Positions 19,456 through 28,207 of a DNA stretch of 52,827 nucleotides are shown one piece after another (the stretch's first letter is position 1; the number at the start of each line of letters is the position of its first letter). Under the pieces are notes generated by a model. The model was not told the origin of the DNA and did no database searches. It was given only the letters and a program-made list of their open reading frames with translations. This DNA comes from Gammaproteobacteria bacterium (lineage in GTDB: Bacteria; Pseudomonadota; Gammaproteobacteria; Xanthomonadales; SZUA-36): NCBI GenBank assembly GCA_030431095.1, contig JAUIJU010000019.1:1-52827 (forward strand), read 5' to 3'. A program made the position numbers and the translations under genes.

Positions 19456-20310
19456 GTGAGCTGGCGGCGTCGGCTGCTCGGTACCCCGTTTCACCGGCGT
19501 TCACGTATCGTCAGCGTGGTGCCGCACTTCGGGCGTGACGAAGCGGCCAACGACTGGCTGCGGCAGTGCCTGCAGTCCCTCCTGGGCCAATCAGTGTCCC
19601 TCGCGCAGATCGTGGTCGTCGACGATGCTTCGCCGTGTGCGCCGGACGCGGTGCTCGCGTCGTTTCCATCGGTTTCGCTGTACCGATCGGTCCGGAACGT
19701 GGGGCCGTTCGCGCTGCTCGATACCTGTTTCGCCCGCTTGCGGGCCGATGGTTTCCTGATGCAGGACTCCGACGACTGGTCGCACCCCGAGCGCCTGCAG
19801 CGGCTGCTCGACGCGGCCCGCCGCCACCGGGCGGAACTGGTTGGCTGCCAGGTCCGCCAGGCGGTGCCGGATGCAGAAGGAACCCAGCCTATCGACTACC
19901 CGCCCATGCCGCCCGATCCCCGGGCATCGCTGATCGAGCGGCCGGACGGTCACCCCATGATGCTGGCTACGGCGCTGGTGTCGTCACCGTTGCTTCGTCG
20001 GCTCGACGGACTTTCCTCGGGCCTTCGTCTGAGCGGTGATGCGGAATTTCTCCGGCGGGCCCTGCTGGTTACGCGGGCCGTCAACATCCCGGATGAACTG
20101 TACGTTCGAAGGGTGCATGCCGCGTCCCTCACCCAACATCCGGACACCGGCATTCGTTCCGAGTCGCGCCGAATCCTGCGCAAACGCCTGCGCGGTGTCA
20201 CGAAGAAGCGCCTGGAGGCTTTTCGCCGTGGTGCGCCGATGGACCTCTCACCGCTCGAGAAAGCCACGCCGCCACGACTGGAGCACGTGCTGGGCCCGCG
20301 GGTTCTGTGA
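19456..20310 (+). CDS. Family 2 (GT-A) glycosyltransferase
   Basis: 284 aa from a GTG start 28 bases after the propeller gene. The GT-A core shows RIVSVVPHFGRDEAANDWL at the start, the nucleotide-binding IVVVDDASP, and FLMQDSDDW, the DxD-type metal-binding motif that holds the sugar-nucleotide diphosphate. LRLSGDAEFLRRAL later in the chain fits the acceptor-side acidic motif. No transmembrane segment is visible, so it acts at the cytosolic face. The basic tail (RKRLRGVTKKRLEAFRR) could aid membrane contact. It ends the three-gene run. The product glycan is unknown; malQ follows after 116 bases. Confidence 0.88.
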   Translation: MSWRRRLLGTPFHRRSRIVSVVPHFGRDEAANDWLRQCLQSLLGQSVSLAQIVVVDDASPCAPDAVLASFPSVSLYRSVRNVGPFALLDTCFARLRADGFLMQDSDDWSHPERLQRLLDAARRHRAELVGCQVRQAVPDAEGTQPIDYPPMPPDPRASLIERPDGHPMMLATALVSSPLLRRLDGLSSGLRLSGDAEFLRRALLVTRAVNIPDELYVRRVHAASLTQHPDTGIRSESRRILRKRLRGVTKKRLEAFRRGAPMDLSPLEKATPPRLEHVLGPRVL

Positions 20311-20426
20311 GCACAGCGGGCACGGCCGGGGACGGCGTCGATTTTGCCTTACCGTGTCGATGGCTGCTGTGCCATGATCTGCAATGGACGGGCCAATAGG
20401 GCGACATCGAACATGCGAGACCTGAC

Positions 20427-21965
20427 GTGACCCTGGAATCATCCCTGCCCAAACCCCGCCGTCGCGCAGGCGTGGGCCTGCACGTGTCCTCATTGCCCGG
20501 GGCGCATGGTATTGGTGACCTGGCCGAGGGCGCGCATGCCTTCATCGACCGGCTGGTCGAGATGAATGTCGGTGTGTGGCAATTTTTACCCCTGGGGCCG
20601 ACCGCGTACGGCGATTCGCCGTATCAGCCGTTGTCCGCGTTTGCCGGCAACGCCAACCTGATCGGTCTGCAGCCCCTGGTCGAACTCGGCCTGCTCAGGG
20701 CCGCGGAACTGGATACGCTGACCGGCCTGCCGGAAGACTTCGTGGACTATGGCCGACTGATTCCCGCCAAGCGTGACCTGCTGTCGCGTGCCGCCGAGCG
20801 GTTCGCCGCCGGCGCGGGTGGGACCCTGGTTGCTGACTACGAGATGTTTCTGCACGAAAACGCCGAGGCATGGCTCGACGACTATGCGCTGTTTCGCGTA
20901 CTGAAAACCCGGCACGGCGAACGGCCCTGGCCGGAATGGGAGCCGGCCTTCGTGCACCGTGAGCCCATGGCACTGGCCCAGGCGTGGGACCACCACCGCG
21001 ACGCCATCGAGTGCACCCGCATCACGCAGTTCCTGTTCGACCAGCAGTGGCGCGCTTTGAAGGACAGGGCGAGCGAGCGCAACATCTGCCTGTTCGGCGA
21101 CATGCCCATCTACATCGCGCTCGACAGCGCCGATGCCTGGTCCAACCGTGAAATGCTCGAAGTCGACCGCGACGGGCAGCCTTCCGCCGTGGCCGGGGTG
21201 CCGCCGGACTATTTCAGCGAGGACGGGCAACTGTGGGGCAACCCGCTGTATGACTGGGACTATCATCGCCGCACCGGCTACCAGTGGTGGGTGGAGCGGG
21301 TTCGGCACGCGGCCCGGCAGTCACACCTGCTGCGCATCGACCATTTTCGCGGTTTCGCCGGCTACTGGTCCGTCCCCAACGGTGCGCCGACAGCCCGGGA
21401 AGGTGAATGGCTGCCAGGACCCGACGGGGCACTGTTCGACGCCATCGAGCAGGGTCTGGGCAAGTTACCCATCGTGGCCGAGGACCTGGGCGTGATCACG
21501 CCGGACGTCGACGCGTTGCGAGAGCGATACGGCATCCCGGGCATGGTGGTGCTTCAGTTCGCAGTCTGTGACCCGGAGTTCGACATTCAGCGCGTCGAGG
21601 CCAACAGCGTGTGTTACACGGGCACCCACGACAACGACACCACCCAGGGCTGGTTTCGGGGCAGCGGGGACGATACCCGCACCCAGGATGAAATTGAAGC
21701 GGCCCGCCACAGGGCGCTGGAACTCACCGGCGGGCAGCCGGAGACCATTCACCTGGACCTGGCCCGGCTCGCGTTTTCCACCGCCGCCGCGCTCGCCCTG
21801 GCGCCCATGCAGGATTTCCTGGGGCTGGGTTCCGAGGCGCGCCTGAACCGTCCCGGCACCACCCAGGGCAACTGGCAGTGGCGCCTTCGCGGTGACGCCC
21901 TGACGCCTGAGGTGATCGACACGGTGTCCGGGTTGGCCGAGGCCTCGGGCCGCGCCCATCGCTAA
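20427..21965 (+). CDS. malQ: 4-alpha-glucanotransferase (amylomaltase, GH77)
   Basis: 512 aa, the usual length of bacterial MalQ. It transfers glucan segments between maltodextrins in glycogen/maltose metabolism. The start RRAGVGLHVSSLPGAHGIGD is diagnostic, as are WQFLPLGPTAYGDSPYQPLS and GVPPDYFSEDGQLWGNPLYD. The three GH77 carboxylates are present: nucleophile Asp305 in LRIDHFRGF, acid/base Glu352 in VAEDLGVI and Asp402 in TGTHDNDTT. The GTG start at 20427 is well placed before conserved sequence. No other glycogen genes adjoin it, so it appears to be a stand-alone gene. Confidence 0.98.
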   Translation: MTLESSLPKPRRRAGVGLHVSSLPGAHGIGDLAEGAHAFIDRLVEMNVGVWQFLPLGPTAYGDSPYQPLSAFAGNANLIGLQPLVELGLLRAAELDTLTGLPEDFVDYGRLIPAKRDLLSRAAERFAAGAGGTLVADYEMFLHENAEAWLDDYALFRVLKTRHGERPWPEWEPAFVHREPMALAQAWDHHRDAIECTRITQFLFDQQWRALKDRASERNICLFGDMPIYIALDSADAWSNREMLEVDRDGQPSAVAGVPPDYFSEDGQLWGNPLYDWDYHRRTGYQWWVERVRHAARQSHLLRIDHFRGFAGYWSVPNGAPTAREGEWLPGPDGALFDAIEQGLGKLPIVAEDLGVITPDVDALRERYGIPGMVVLQFAVCDPEFDIQRVEANSVCYTGTHDNDTTQGWFRGSGDDTRTQDEIEAARHRALELTGGQPETIHLDLARLAFSTAAALALAPMQDFLGLGSEARLNRPGTTQGNWQWRLRGDALTPEVIDTVSGLAEASGRAHR

Positions 21966-22280
21966 TCGGCCTCGCCCGTGCCGTACTTCGACAACCATTC
22001 GGGGTAGGACGCTGAGCGCCCGGCGGTCAGCGCCGGCGCAGCACTCACCCCCGCCAGGAGCTTCGTGACCACCTGCACCAGTTGCTCGCGGCCTGATGCC
22101 TTCAATCCGGGCTCTTGCGGAAAGGCTTCGAATCCCAGGGTCCAGTAGTGGGCTGCGCCCAGGCGGATCCCGGTCCACTCCAACTGGCAATGCGCCTGTT
22201 CGATGCCATCCACGTACTCTGCATGTTCGGTTCCCCCAGGTGGTGACCGCAGTGTGCACCAGTGCGCGGTCGCTGGCCAT
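21962..22280 (-). pseudogene. Small hypothetical gene, apparently frameshifted
   Basis: From ATG 22280 (AGGTGAGAA just before it) the minus strand reads MASDRALVHTAVTTWG with codon use like its neighbours. At a run of five G (plus-strand C at 22233-22237) the coding-like signal moves to another frame, TEHAEYVDGIEQAH, and continues through HYWTLGFEAFPQEPGLKASG to a TAG at 21962. Four G instead of five would make one protein of about 105 aa. No family is recognised and no signal or membrane segment is seen. It is either a sequencing error, a true frameshift, or a shorter gene starting at the internal GTG. It overlaps the end of malQ by four bases. Confidence 0.35.
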
Positions 22281-22337
22281 TTCTCACCTATACTCAGACG
22301 CTTTCCACCAGGGCGGCGGGATGATCCGGTCAAACCC

Positions 22338-23912
22338 GTGAAGCGGTTTCGCAGGTTCAGGCAGTGCGGTTGTTGGACATTGGCGTTCCTCATGGTGGCC
22401 TGTCCATGGGCCGCCGCGGGGCAGGCGTTCGAACCCGCGCCGCCGGTGCTGGAGATCGGCGAGCGCCGCTACCTGGGCAAAACTGGCCCGGATGGTGACG
22501 TGGAGCAGTTTCTTGGCGTGCCGTTCGCAGCGCCGCCCACCGGTGAGCGGCGCTGGCGTCCCCCGGCGCCGGTCGAGGGACCGGCGGGTGCGATTCCGGC
22601 ACGAACCTTTGCCCCGGCCTGTGTCCAGGGGGGATACGCGGCGGCATGGTACGCCGACCTGGCCGCCGGCTTTGGCGCGGCGGAAGGGGTCGTCGCGGCG
22701 CCGCGGGAAGACGAGGACTGCCTGTACCTGAACGTCTGGCGTCAGCGTGGCGGGCGGTCTCTGCCCATACTGGTGTACATCCACGGCGGCGCCAATGCCG
22801 GTGGCTGGTCCTGGGAGCCCAACTACGACGGTGCCGGGCTGGCGCGGCGCGACCTGGTGGTGATCACCATCGCCTATCGGGTCGGCGTGTTCGGTTTTTT
22901 CTCGCACCCGGAACGCCATCACGCCAATTTCGGTCTCCTGGACCAGGTGGCTGCCCTGCAGTGGATACGCCGGCACGCCAGGTCGCTGGGTGGCGACCCG
23001 AACCGCGTGACGGTCATGGGCGAATCATCGGGCGGCAACAACATTGTCCACCTGCTGGTGGCGCCTCCTGCCCGGGGGTTGTTTCAGCGCGCGATCGTGC
23101 AAAGCGCCGGGTGGGCCCTGCAGGGCGCACCGCGCAAGGCGGACCAGGAAGCGCTGGCGCTCGAACTGCAGGCGACCTTGACGGGTTCCGACGGGAATCT
23201 GCACCAGTTGCAGGCGCAACCTGCCCGGGCGGTGCTCGAGGCCGCCGGCAGGGTGTATGCCGACCACTTTTTCGACCCGGTCATCGACGGGGAATCCCTG
23301 CTCGAACCGGTGGCCGACAGCCTGGCGGCGGGGCGCTTCACGCGGGCCGACCTGCTGATCGGCAGCAACGCCGACGAGTGGCGGATGTACCTGTCTCCCG
23401 ACGCGGACCTGGATGACTGGTCATCCGAGGGGCTGCCTCCGGGGCTTCGTACGGACGCCGAACCCCTGCTGGCCGGTGAGGAAAATCCCCGCCGCGCACT
23501 GGACCGGGCGATCACAGCGCACCAGATGGTGTGTCCCTCGCTGACCCTGGCGGACTTCGTCCGGCAGCGGGATCGTGCCAGCTGGGTATACTGGTTCACC
23601 CGCCAGAGGCCCGGCCAACACGCTGCCGGCCTGGGCGCCTACCATGGCGCGGAATTGCCCTACCTGTTCGACACCCATGACGCCTGGCTGCCCACGGCAC
23701 CCGGGGACCGCGCGCTGACTCGGCAGATGATGTCCTACTGGGCTAATTTCACCCGGACGGGAAACCCGAACGGCGCTGACCTGCCCGCATGGCCGGCCTA
23801 TCCGGGCGGCGGGCGCGACGTGATGCGGCTCGAAACGCGACCGAAGGCCGTGGCGCACCCCGAGTGGCCGTTGTGCGCGGTTCTGGGTGTGCCGGTCGCT
23901 GCATCGCCATGA
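22338..23912 (+). CDS. Secreted type-B carboxylesterase/lipase
   Basis: 524 aa from GTG 22338, selected because it opens a signal peptide (MKRFRRFRQCGCWTLAFLMV ending near AAAGQA). The family landmarks are in order: FLGVPFAAPPTGERRW, EDCLYLNVWR, ILVYIHGGANAGG (oxyanion hole), NPDP-like region NRVTVMGESSGGNN with nucleophile Ser230, and YHGAELPYLF with His436. The acid residue is likely in the GSNADEWRMYL region. The nucleophile motif is GESSGG, not the more common GESAGG. It is probably periplasmic or secreted and hydrolyses carboxyl esters of unknown identity. TATACT at 22289-22294 upstream may be a -10, without a clear -35. Confidence 0.94.
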   Translation: MKRFRRFRQCGCWTLAFLMVACPWAAAGQAFEPAPPVLEIGERRYLGKTGPDGDVEQFLGVPFAAPPTGERRWRPPAPVEGPAGAIPARTFAPACVQGGYAAAWYADLAAGFGAAEGVVAAPREDEDCLYLNVWRQRGGRSLPILVYIHGGANAGGWSWEPNYDGAGLARRDLVVITIAYRVGVFGFFSHPERHHANFGLLDQVAALQWIRRHARSLGGDPNRVTVMGESSGGNNIVHLLVAPPARGLFQRAIVQSAGWALQGAPRKADQEALALELQATLTGSDGNLHQLQAQPARAVLEAAGRVYADHFFDPVIDGESLLEPVADSLAAGRFTRADLLIGSNADEWRMYLSPDADLDDWSSEGLPPGLRTDAEPLLAGEENPRRALDRAITAHQMVCPSLTLADFVRQRDRASWVYWFTRQRPGQHAAGLGAYHGAELPYLFDTHDAWLPTAPGDRALTRQMMSYWANFTRTGNPNGADLPAWPAYPGGGRDVMRLETRPKAVAHPEWPLCAVLGVPVAASP

Positions 23913-23963
23913 ATTAGCGGCCAACGCCAGCTTCGAGGGACGCTGAGTCGGGCGCTCATTCGG

Positions 23964-24134
23964 TCAGTCCGGACCGCCGGCCCGGTCACGCAGATGCTGC
24001 AGGAGCACGGCGCCCAGTGTCAGTATCAGCAACGCCAGGCCGATGCCGCCGGCGGTCGGAACGGTGGCCGGGAAGGTAGCGCCGGAGGCGGCCGCCTCGG
24101 CGGTGAAGCCGAGGCAGAGGAAAAAGCGAAACAT
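23964..24134 (-). CDS. Tiny exported protein with PT-motif membrane anchor
   Basis: 56 aa from ATG 24134 (GGGGGCAG about ten bases upstream); in-frame starts at 24176 (ATG) and 24185 (GTG) would add 14 to 17 residues. It reads as a short hydrophobic signal (MFRFFLCLGFTAEAAA), then ASGATFPATVPTAGGIGLAL, a hydrophobic helix and HLRDRAGGPD. PT-x-G-G-x-GL before a helix and a basic end recalls the IPTL/PEP-CTERM type of sorting tail, with almost no mature domain between signal and anchor. Codon use is compatible with a real gene. Alternatively it is a gene remnant. It is divergent from the CBS-domain gene. Confidence 0.45.
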   Translation of the reverse strand: MFRFFLCLGFTAEAAASGATFPATVPTAGGIGLALLILTLGAVLLQHLRDRAGGPD

Positions 24135-24359
24135 CGCGGCGGCGACTGCCCCCGGCGTTATCGTGGTCAGGATCATCGTTTGCACCCAAAGGCGGGAGTG
24201 GCGAATGCGCGCAGAATGACGCCCGGGCGTGTGAGCGAGCGTTGTATCGACCGTGGAATTTCGCGGCTTTTGGTCACGAATCCGAACCGCCGGACAACTG
24301 AGCGAACCGTCCCCGTTTCAGGCACACTGTCGACAGGAGAGACCCTGGGGAGAAGACCA

Positions 24360-24908
24360 GTGCTGCTGCCCACTGCCCGGGACCTGATGGTTCCCCTGGA
24401 AAGCTATCCGCACGTGCAGGAAGGCTGCACCCTGCTGGAAGCATTGACCACCATGAGCCGTGCGTTCATCCGCAACCACGGTGAAAACTCGCTGCCGCGG
24501 ATCCTGCTGGTTTTCGATGCCGAAGCGGTGTTGATCGGGATGCTGCGGAGGCGGGATATCCTGCGCGGCCTCAGTCCCCGCTGGTTTTTCAGCGCGGACA
24601 GCGGGCACCCCGAAGACGTGTTCGACACCGACCTGGACCAGAACATCAGCGAGGTGCTGGCCGACAAGGTGGTCAGCCGCTTCCGGGAACGCGCAAGCCT
24701 GCCCATCACGGACTACGTGCAAGGCATCTCGGGCGTCGTGGAGGCGGAGGACAGCCTGATTCGCCTGGTTTCGATCATGGTCAACAAGGGGTATCACATG
24801 CTGCCGGTGCTGCAGGACGAGCAGGTCATCGGCGTCGTGCGCAGCGTCGAGGTCATGTGGGCGGTCAACGCGCTGCAGAACGGCAAGCCGGTGGCTGCCG
24901 ATGACTGA
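24360..24908 (+). CDS. Tandem CBS-domain protein
   Basis: 182 aa from GTG 24360, six bases after GGGGAGA; the frame runs open far upstream but that part has no protein-like sequence. Two CBS modules are present: about residues 10-65 (LMVPLESYPHVQEGCTLLEA ... IGMLRRRDILRGL) and 115-172 (ISGVVEAEDSLIRLVSIMVN ... QVIGVVRSVEVMW). Between them is an insertion with SADSGHPEDVFDTDLDQNIS. CBS pairs bind adenine nucleotides and gate partner proteins. The stop overlaps the transporter start by 8 bases, so it is probably a regulator or energy sensor of that transporter. No catalytic domain is attached. Confidence 0.88.
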   Translation: MLLPTARDLMVPLESYPHVQEGCTLLEALTTMSRAFIRNHGENSLPRILLVFDAEAVLIGMLRRRDILRGLSPRWFFSADSGHPEDVFDTDLDQNISEVLADKVVSRFRERASLPITDYVQGISGVVEAEDSLIRLVSIMVNKGYHMLPVLQDEQVIGVVRSVEVMWAVNALQNGKPVAADD

Positions 24909-26436
24909 ATCGTCGCAAACGTCGCGGGACGGGCCGCCGCCCTCGCGCCGCCGGGGCATCCGCGTGGCGGAAGAAGACAGTGGCGCTTCCGCGCTGCGCC
25001 GCCCCCTGGACCTGCGGCGCGTGCTGGCCATCAACCTGGGTCTGGTGGCGTTCGCCGCCGCCTTTTTTCTGCCTGATTTCGCGCCGGCTGTCGATCCACA
25101 GGGCCAGGCGTTTCCGCTGACCCGGGAAGGCAAGCTGGCCCTCGGGTTGTTTGCCCTGGCCGCAATCTGGTGGGTTCTCGAGGTGGTGCCCATTGGCGTC
25201 ACCGGCATTGCCATCGCCGTCATCCAGGCCCTGTTCCTGATTCGTGACCCACGCGTGGCGCTCACTGACTACCTGGACCCCGCAGTCTGGTTCATTATCG
25301 GTTCCATCGTGATCGGCCAGGCTTTCTCCAAGACCGGCCTGACGCATCGCATGGCGTACCGCATGTTGCTCGTGGTCGGCGAGAAAACGGCGCATATCTA
25401 TCTCGGTGTTTTCGTGATGACGGCCGCGCTGACCCTGATCATGGCGCATACGGCGGTGGCGGCCGCAGTCTACCCGCTGTTGCTCGCGATTCATCACCTG
25501 TACACCGACGAGGAACACTCGCGGTTTGGCATGGGATTGTTCATCGGCATGGCCTTCACCGCCGGCGCGGGCAGCGTCATCACCCTGTTCGGGGCCGCAC
25601 GAGGCCCGGTGGCGGTCGGATTTTTCAACGAACTGGTGGGCCGCGAGATCACCTTTTTCGAACTGACCTGGTACATGGCGCCGCTGGGCGTGCTCATGGT
25701 GGCGGTGCTCTGGGCCTTCGTGCTGGTCTGGTTTCGACCGGAAAGGGACACCATTCCGGGATTGAGCGAACGGGCCAGGCAGTTGCACCAGGGCCTGGGG
25801 CCCATGGGCCGGAACGAGATCGCGACCCTGGTGATCACGCTGGCGGCAGTGGGCCTGATGGCCCTGCGGGCCGTGGTTCCCGGCATGGAAACCCTGCACA
25901 AGAGTGGCATTATCCTGGCGGCCACCGTGTGTTTCTTCGTGTTCCGCATTCTGCGTCGCGCGGACCTGGAAAAAATCCCCTGGAACATCGTGCTGCTGTT
26001 CGGTGGCGCCATGAGCATGGGGTTCTGCCTGTGGCGCACCGGTGCGGCCCAATGGCTGGCCATCGAGTGGCTGGGTTACCTGGAAGGCGCGCCCTGGTTG
26101 CTGTTCGTGCTGGGCGTGAGCCTGTTCATTCTCGTGATGACCAACCTCATCATGAACGTGGCGGCCATCACCATTTGCCTGCCCGTGGCGCTGGTCATGG
26201 CGCCTTACCTGGGGGTGGCGCCGGAGCTCGTGCTGTTCTCCTCGCTGGCCGCGGCCGGCATGCCGTTTCTGTTCCTGATCGGCGCAGCGCCCAATGCCAT
26301 CGCCTACGAAAGCGGCCAGTTCACCACCGCCCAGTTCTTTCGTGCGGGTGTTCCGGCCAGCATTCTGTTGATGATCGTAATCGCCCTGTTTGCCGGGCTG
26401 ATCTGGCCGCTGATGGGCATGCCGGTCCGGGTCTGA
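24901..26436 (+). CDS. DASS/SLC13-family anion (dicarboxylate or sulfate) symporter
   Basis: 511-aa inner-membrane protein with about 12 hydrophobic segments after a polar 40-residue N-terminus. Family landmarks: LALGLFALAAIWWVLEVVPIGVTG in the first part, DPAVWFIIGSIVIGQAFSKTGL, the first half-repeat hairpin MAHTAVAAAVYPLLLAI, and near the end LIMNVAAITICLPVAL and AAAGMPFLFLIGAAPNAIAY. The last carries the paired Asn/Thr-type substrate loop of the divalent-anion:Na+ symporters. The first substrate loop usually reads SNT; here it is AHTAVAA, so ion or substrate preference could differ. Sulfate, phosphate, arsenite and C4-dicarboxylates are all handled by relatives. Translationally coupled to the CBS-domain gene. 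Confidence 0.88.
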   Translation: MTESSQTSRDGPPPSRRRGIRVAEEDSGASALRRPLDLRRVLAINLGLVAFAAAFFLPDFAPAVDPQGQAFPLTREGKLALGLFALAAIWWVLEVVPIGVTGIAIAVIQALFLIRDPRVALTDYLDPAVWFIIGSIVIGQAFSKTGLTHRMAYRMLLVVGEKTAHIYLGVFVMTAALTLIMAHTAVAAAVYPLLLAIHHLYTDEEHSRFGMGLFIGMAFTAGAGSVITLFGAARGPVAVGFFNELVGREITFFELTWYMAPLGVLMVAVLWAFVLVWFRPERDTIPGLSERARQLHQGLGPMGRNEIATLVITLAAVGLMALRAVVPGMETLHKSGIILAATVCFFVFRILRRADLEKIPWNIVLLFGGAMSMGFCLWRTGAAQWLAIEWLGYLEGAPWLLFVLGVSLFILVMTNLIMNVAAITICLPVALVMAPYLGVAPELVLFSSLAAAGMPFLFLIGAAPNAIAYESGQFTTAQFFRAGVPASILLMIVIALFAGLIWPLMGMPVRV

Positions 26437-26515
26437 GGCTGCCGTTCCAGGGTCGTTTCTGGCATACTATGAGTCGACGAGTTTTGGTTCTTTTCACCCC
26501 CAAAGGAGAAATACC

Positions 26516-27124
26516 ATGACTTATCGAAAACTCACCTCGATCCTGATCGGCGCGGCCATGATCAGTGCCTCTGGAGCCACCTTTGCACACGAGCCCGGCG
26601 ACTGGCTGCTGCGTGTCGGCGGAAGCCAGGTGGACCCCACTTCGGACAACGGCGACGTGGTGTCCGTGGACGGCGATTCGTCCATCACCTTCAACCTGTC
26701 CTACCTGATCACCGAGCACTGGGCCGTGGAGTTGCTGGCGGCGACGCCGTTTGAGCACGCCATCAACCTGGAAGGCGGGCCCCGGGTCGGCAAAACCGAG
26801 CACCTGCCGCCGACGGTCAGTATCCAGTACCACCTGCTGCCCAATGCGGACTTCCAGCCCTACGTGGGGCTGGGCGTGAACTACACGACTTTTTTCGACG
26901 AGAAGACGACCGGGCCGCTGGCCGGCACCGACCTGAGCCTGCAGGACAGCTGGGGCGTGGCGGCGCAGGTCGGCATGGACTGGATGCTGGGAGACAGGTG
27001 GTTTCTCAACGTGGACGTTCGTTGGATCGACATCGACACGGATGCGTACCTGGATGGCGCATTTCTCGAAGAAGTCGAGATCGACCCGATGGTGTACGGC
27101 GCCCACCTGGGATACCGTTTCTGA
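26516..27124 (+). CDS. OmpW-family outer-membrane protein
   Basis: 202 aa starting at ATG 26516 after AAAGGAGAAATACC. Signal peptide MTYRKLTSILIGAAMISASG to ATFA, then HEPGDWLLRVGGSQVDPTSD, LSYLITEHWAVELLAATPF, VSIQYHLLPNADFQPYVGLG and a C-terminal GAHLGYRF ending in Phe, the Omp signature. Eight amphipathic strands with alternating aromatic residues predict an 8-stranded barrel, a passive channel for small hydrophobic molecules. Slightly shorter than E. coli OmpW. A possible promoter (CTGCCG at 26439-26444, CATACT at 26463-26468, 18-base spacer) lies upstream. It converges on the glycosyltransferase gene with six bases between. Confidence 0.95.
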   Translation: MTYRKLTSILIGAAMISASGATFAHEPGDWLLRVGGSQVDPTSDNGDVVSVDGDSSITFNLSYLITEHWAVELLAATPFEHAINLEGGPRVGKTEHLPPTVSIQYHLLPNADFQPYVGLGVNYTTFFDEKTTGPLAGTDLSLQDSWGVAAQVGMDWMLGDRWFLNVDVRWIDIDTDAYLDGAFLEEVEIDPMVYGAHLGYRF

Positions 27125-27130
27125 AGCGGA

Positions 27131-28153
27131 TCAGTCGTGGCGCCCGGCCGACTCGATGTCGCCCCGAAGCGCCTCGACGGTGGTCTGGGTTTTCCAGAGT
27201 TTGTCGCGGAACACCCGGTCCATGAACTCGGTGGCGTAGTCGTAGGAGGCATTGCCGTACTGCGCCCTGAGTTCGTCCATGAACGCGTAGAAATCCTGCC
27301 GCACCGCGTCGATCCTGTTCAGACAGGTGCGGCGGATTTCACGGGGGTCGCGCCGGGCCGCGATGGCCCTCTCAACGGCCCGAAGCACCGATTCGGTGGT
27401 CGGCTCGCAGCGAAAGCAGTTGTAGTCGTCGAAAAACGTTTCCCGCCCGCCGATACTCGGCACGGACACCACGGGCAGTCCGCACAGCAGGTACTCCGCG
27501 CTGGCCCACATGGTGCCCTCTCTTTCCGATAGGCACAGGCCCACGTGAGAGCGGGCATAGATGTCGGCCATCGTGTCCTGGTTCAGCCATTTGCGGCGTT
27601 GACCCGCGGCGAAATCGGCCAGGGTGCCGTTGGGAAAATCGGCCTGGGGCAGGGCCGCCTCCACTTCCGCCTGGTACTCGGGGTTGCTGCCGTAGTAAAC
27701 CACCGCGAGACGTGGGATCTCCGCTGCCAGGTGGTGTCGTTTGAACGGCAGCATCTTTGCCGTGTACACCGCGTCCCAGGTCTTCCGGCGGTCTTCCGCC
27801 AGGCGAAACAGGTCGGTGTCCAGGAACGCATTCTGGTTGATGACCACAGTCTCGGCGCCGGTGCGGGTGATGGCCTCGCGTTCGCCCTCGTCAGCGGCGA
27901 AGACGATCAGCCGGATGTTCGGAAATCGTTCACGAAACGTCTCGACGCGATCGCGACCCACGACTCCCGTGTCCGATTTGCGCCAGGTCCAGGCAGGCAC
28001 CACGACAATGGCGCCGGGCCGGCCTTCAAAGCACTCCCCAATCGCCATCGCGTCACCCAGGGTGCTGTCGCGGTAATAGGTCTTGGTTGCTACGACCAGC
28101 GGGTCACGCGATATGACGACGGCCTTGATGATGTCGCTGTTGTCCTGGCTCAT
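27131..28153 (-). CDS. GT4-like (GT-B fold) glycosyltransferase
   Basis: 340 aa. The C-terminal half shows the donor-binding part of GT-B enzymes: MADIYARSHVGLCLSEREGT, MWASAEYLLCGLPVVSVPSI and GGRETFFDDYNCFRCEP, equivalent to the EGxPxxxxEAxAxGxPVV pattern, with Glu and Gly in the sugar-nucleotide site. The N-terminal half has AIVVVPAWTWRKSDTG and FPNIRLIVFAADEGERE. No signal or transmembrane helix. It starts 55 bases after the FkbM-type gene on the same strand, suggesting both modify one surface glycan or glycolipid. ATG 28153 is the only good start. Confidence 0.85.
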   Translation of the reverse strand: MSQDNSDIIKAVVISRDPLVVATKTYYRDSTLGDAMAIGECFEGRPGAIVVVPAWTWRKSDTGVVGRDRVETFRERFPNIRLIVFAADEGEREAITRTGAETVVINQNAFLDTDLFRLAEDRRKTWDAVYTAKMLPFKRHHLAAEIPRLAVVYYGSNPEYQAEVEAALPQADFPNGTLADFAAGQRRKWLNQDTMADIYARSHVGLCLSEREGTMWASAEYLLCGLPVVSVPSIGGRETFFDDYNCFRCEPTTESVLRAVERAIAARRDPREIRRTCLNRIDAVRQDFYAFMDELRAQYGNASYDYATEFMDRVFRDKLWKTQTTVEALRGDIESAGRHD

Positions 28154-28207
28154 GAGTGGTGCGGCCTGCGTCGTTCTGTCGTTTGCGGCGTGAATGCCCG
28201 ACTGCTG

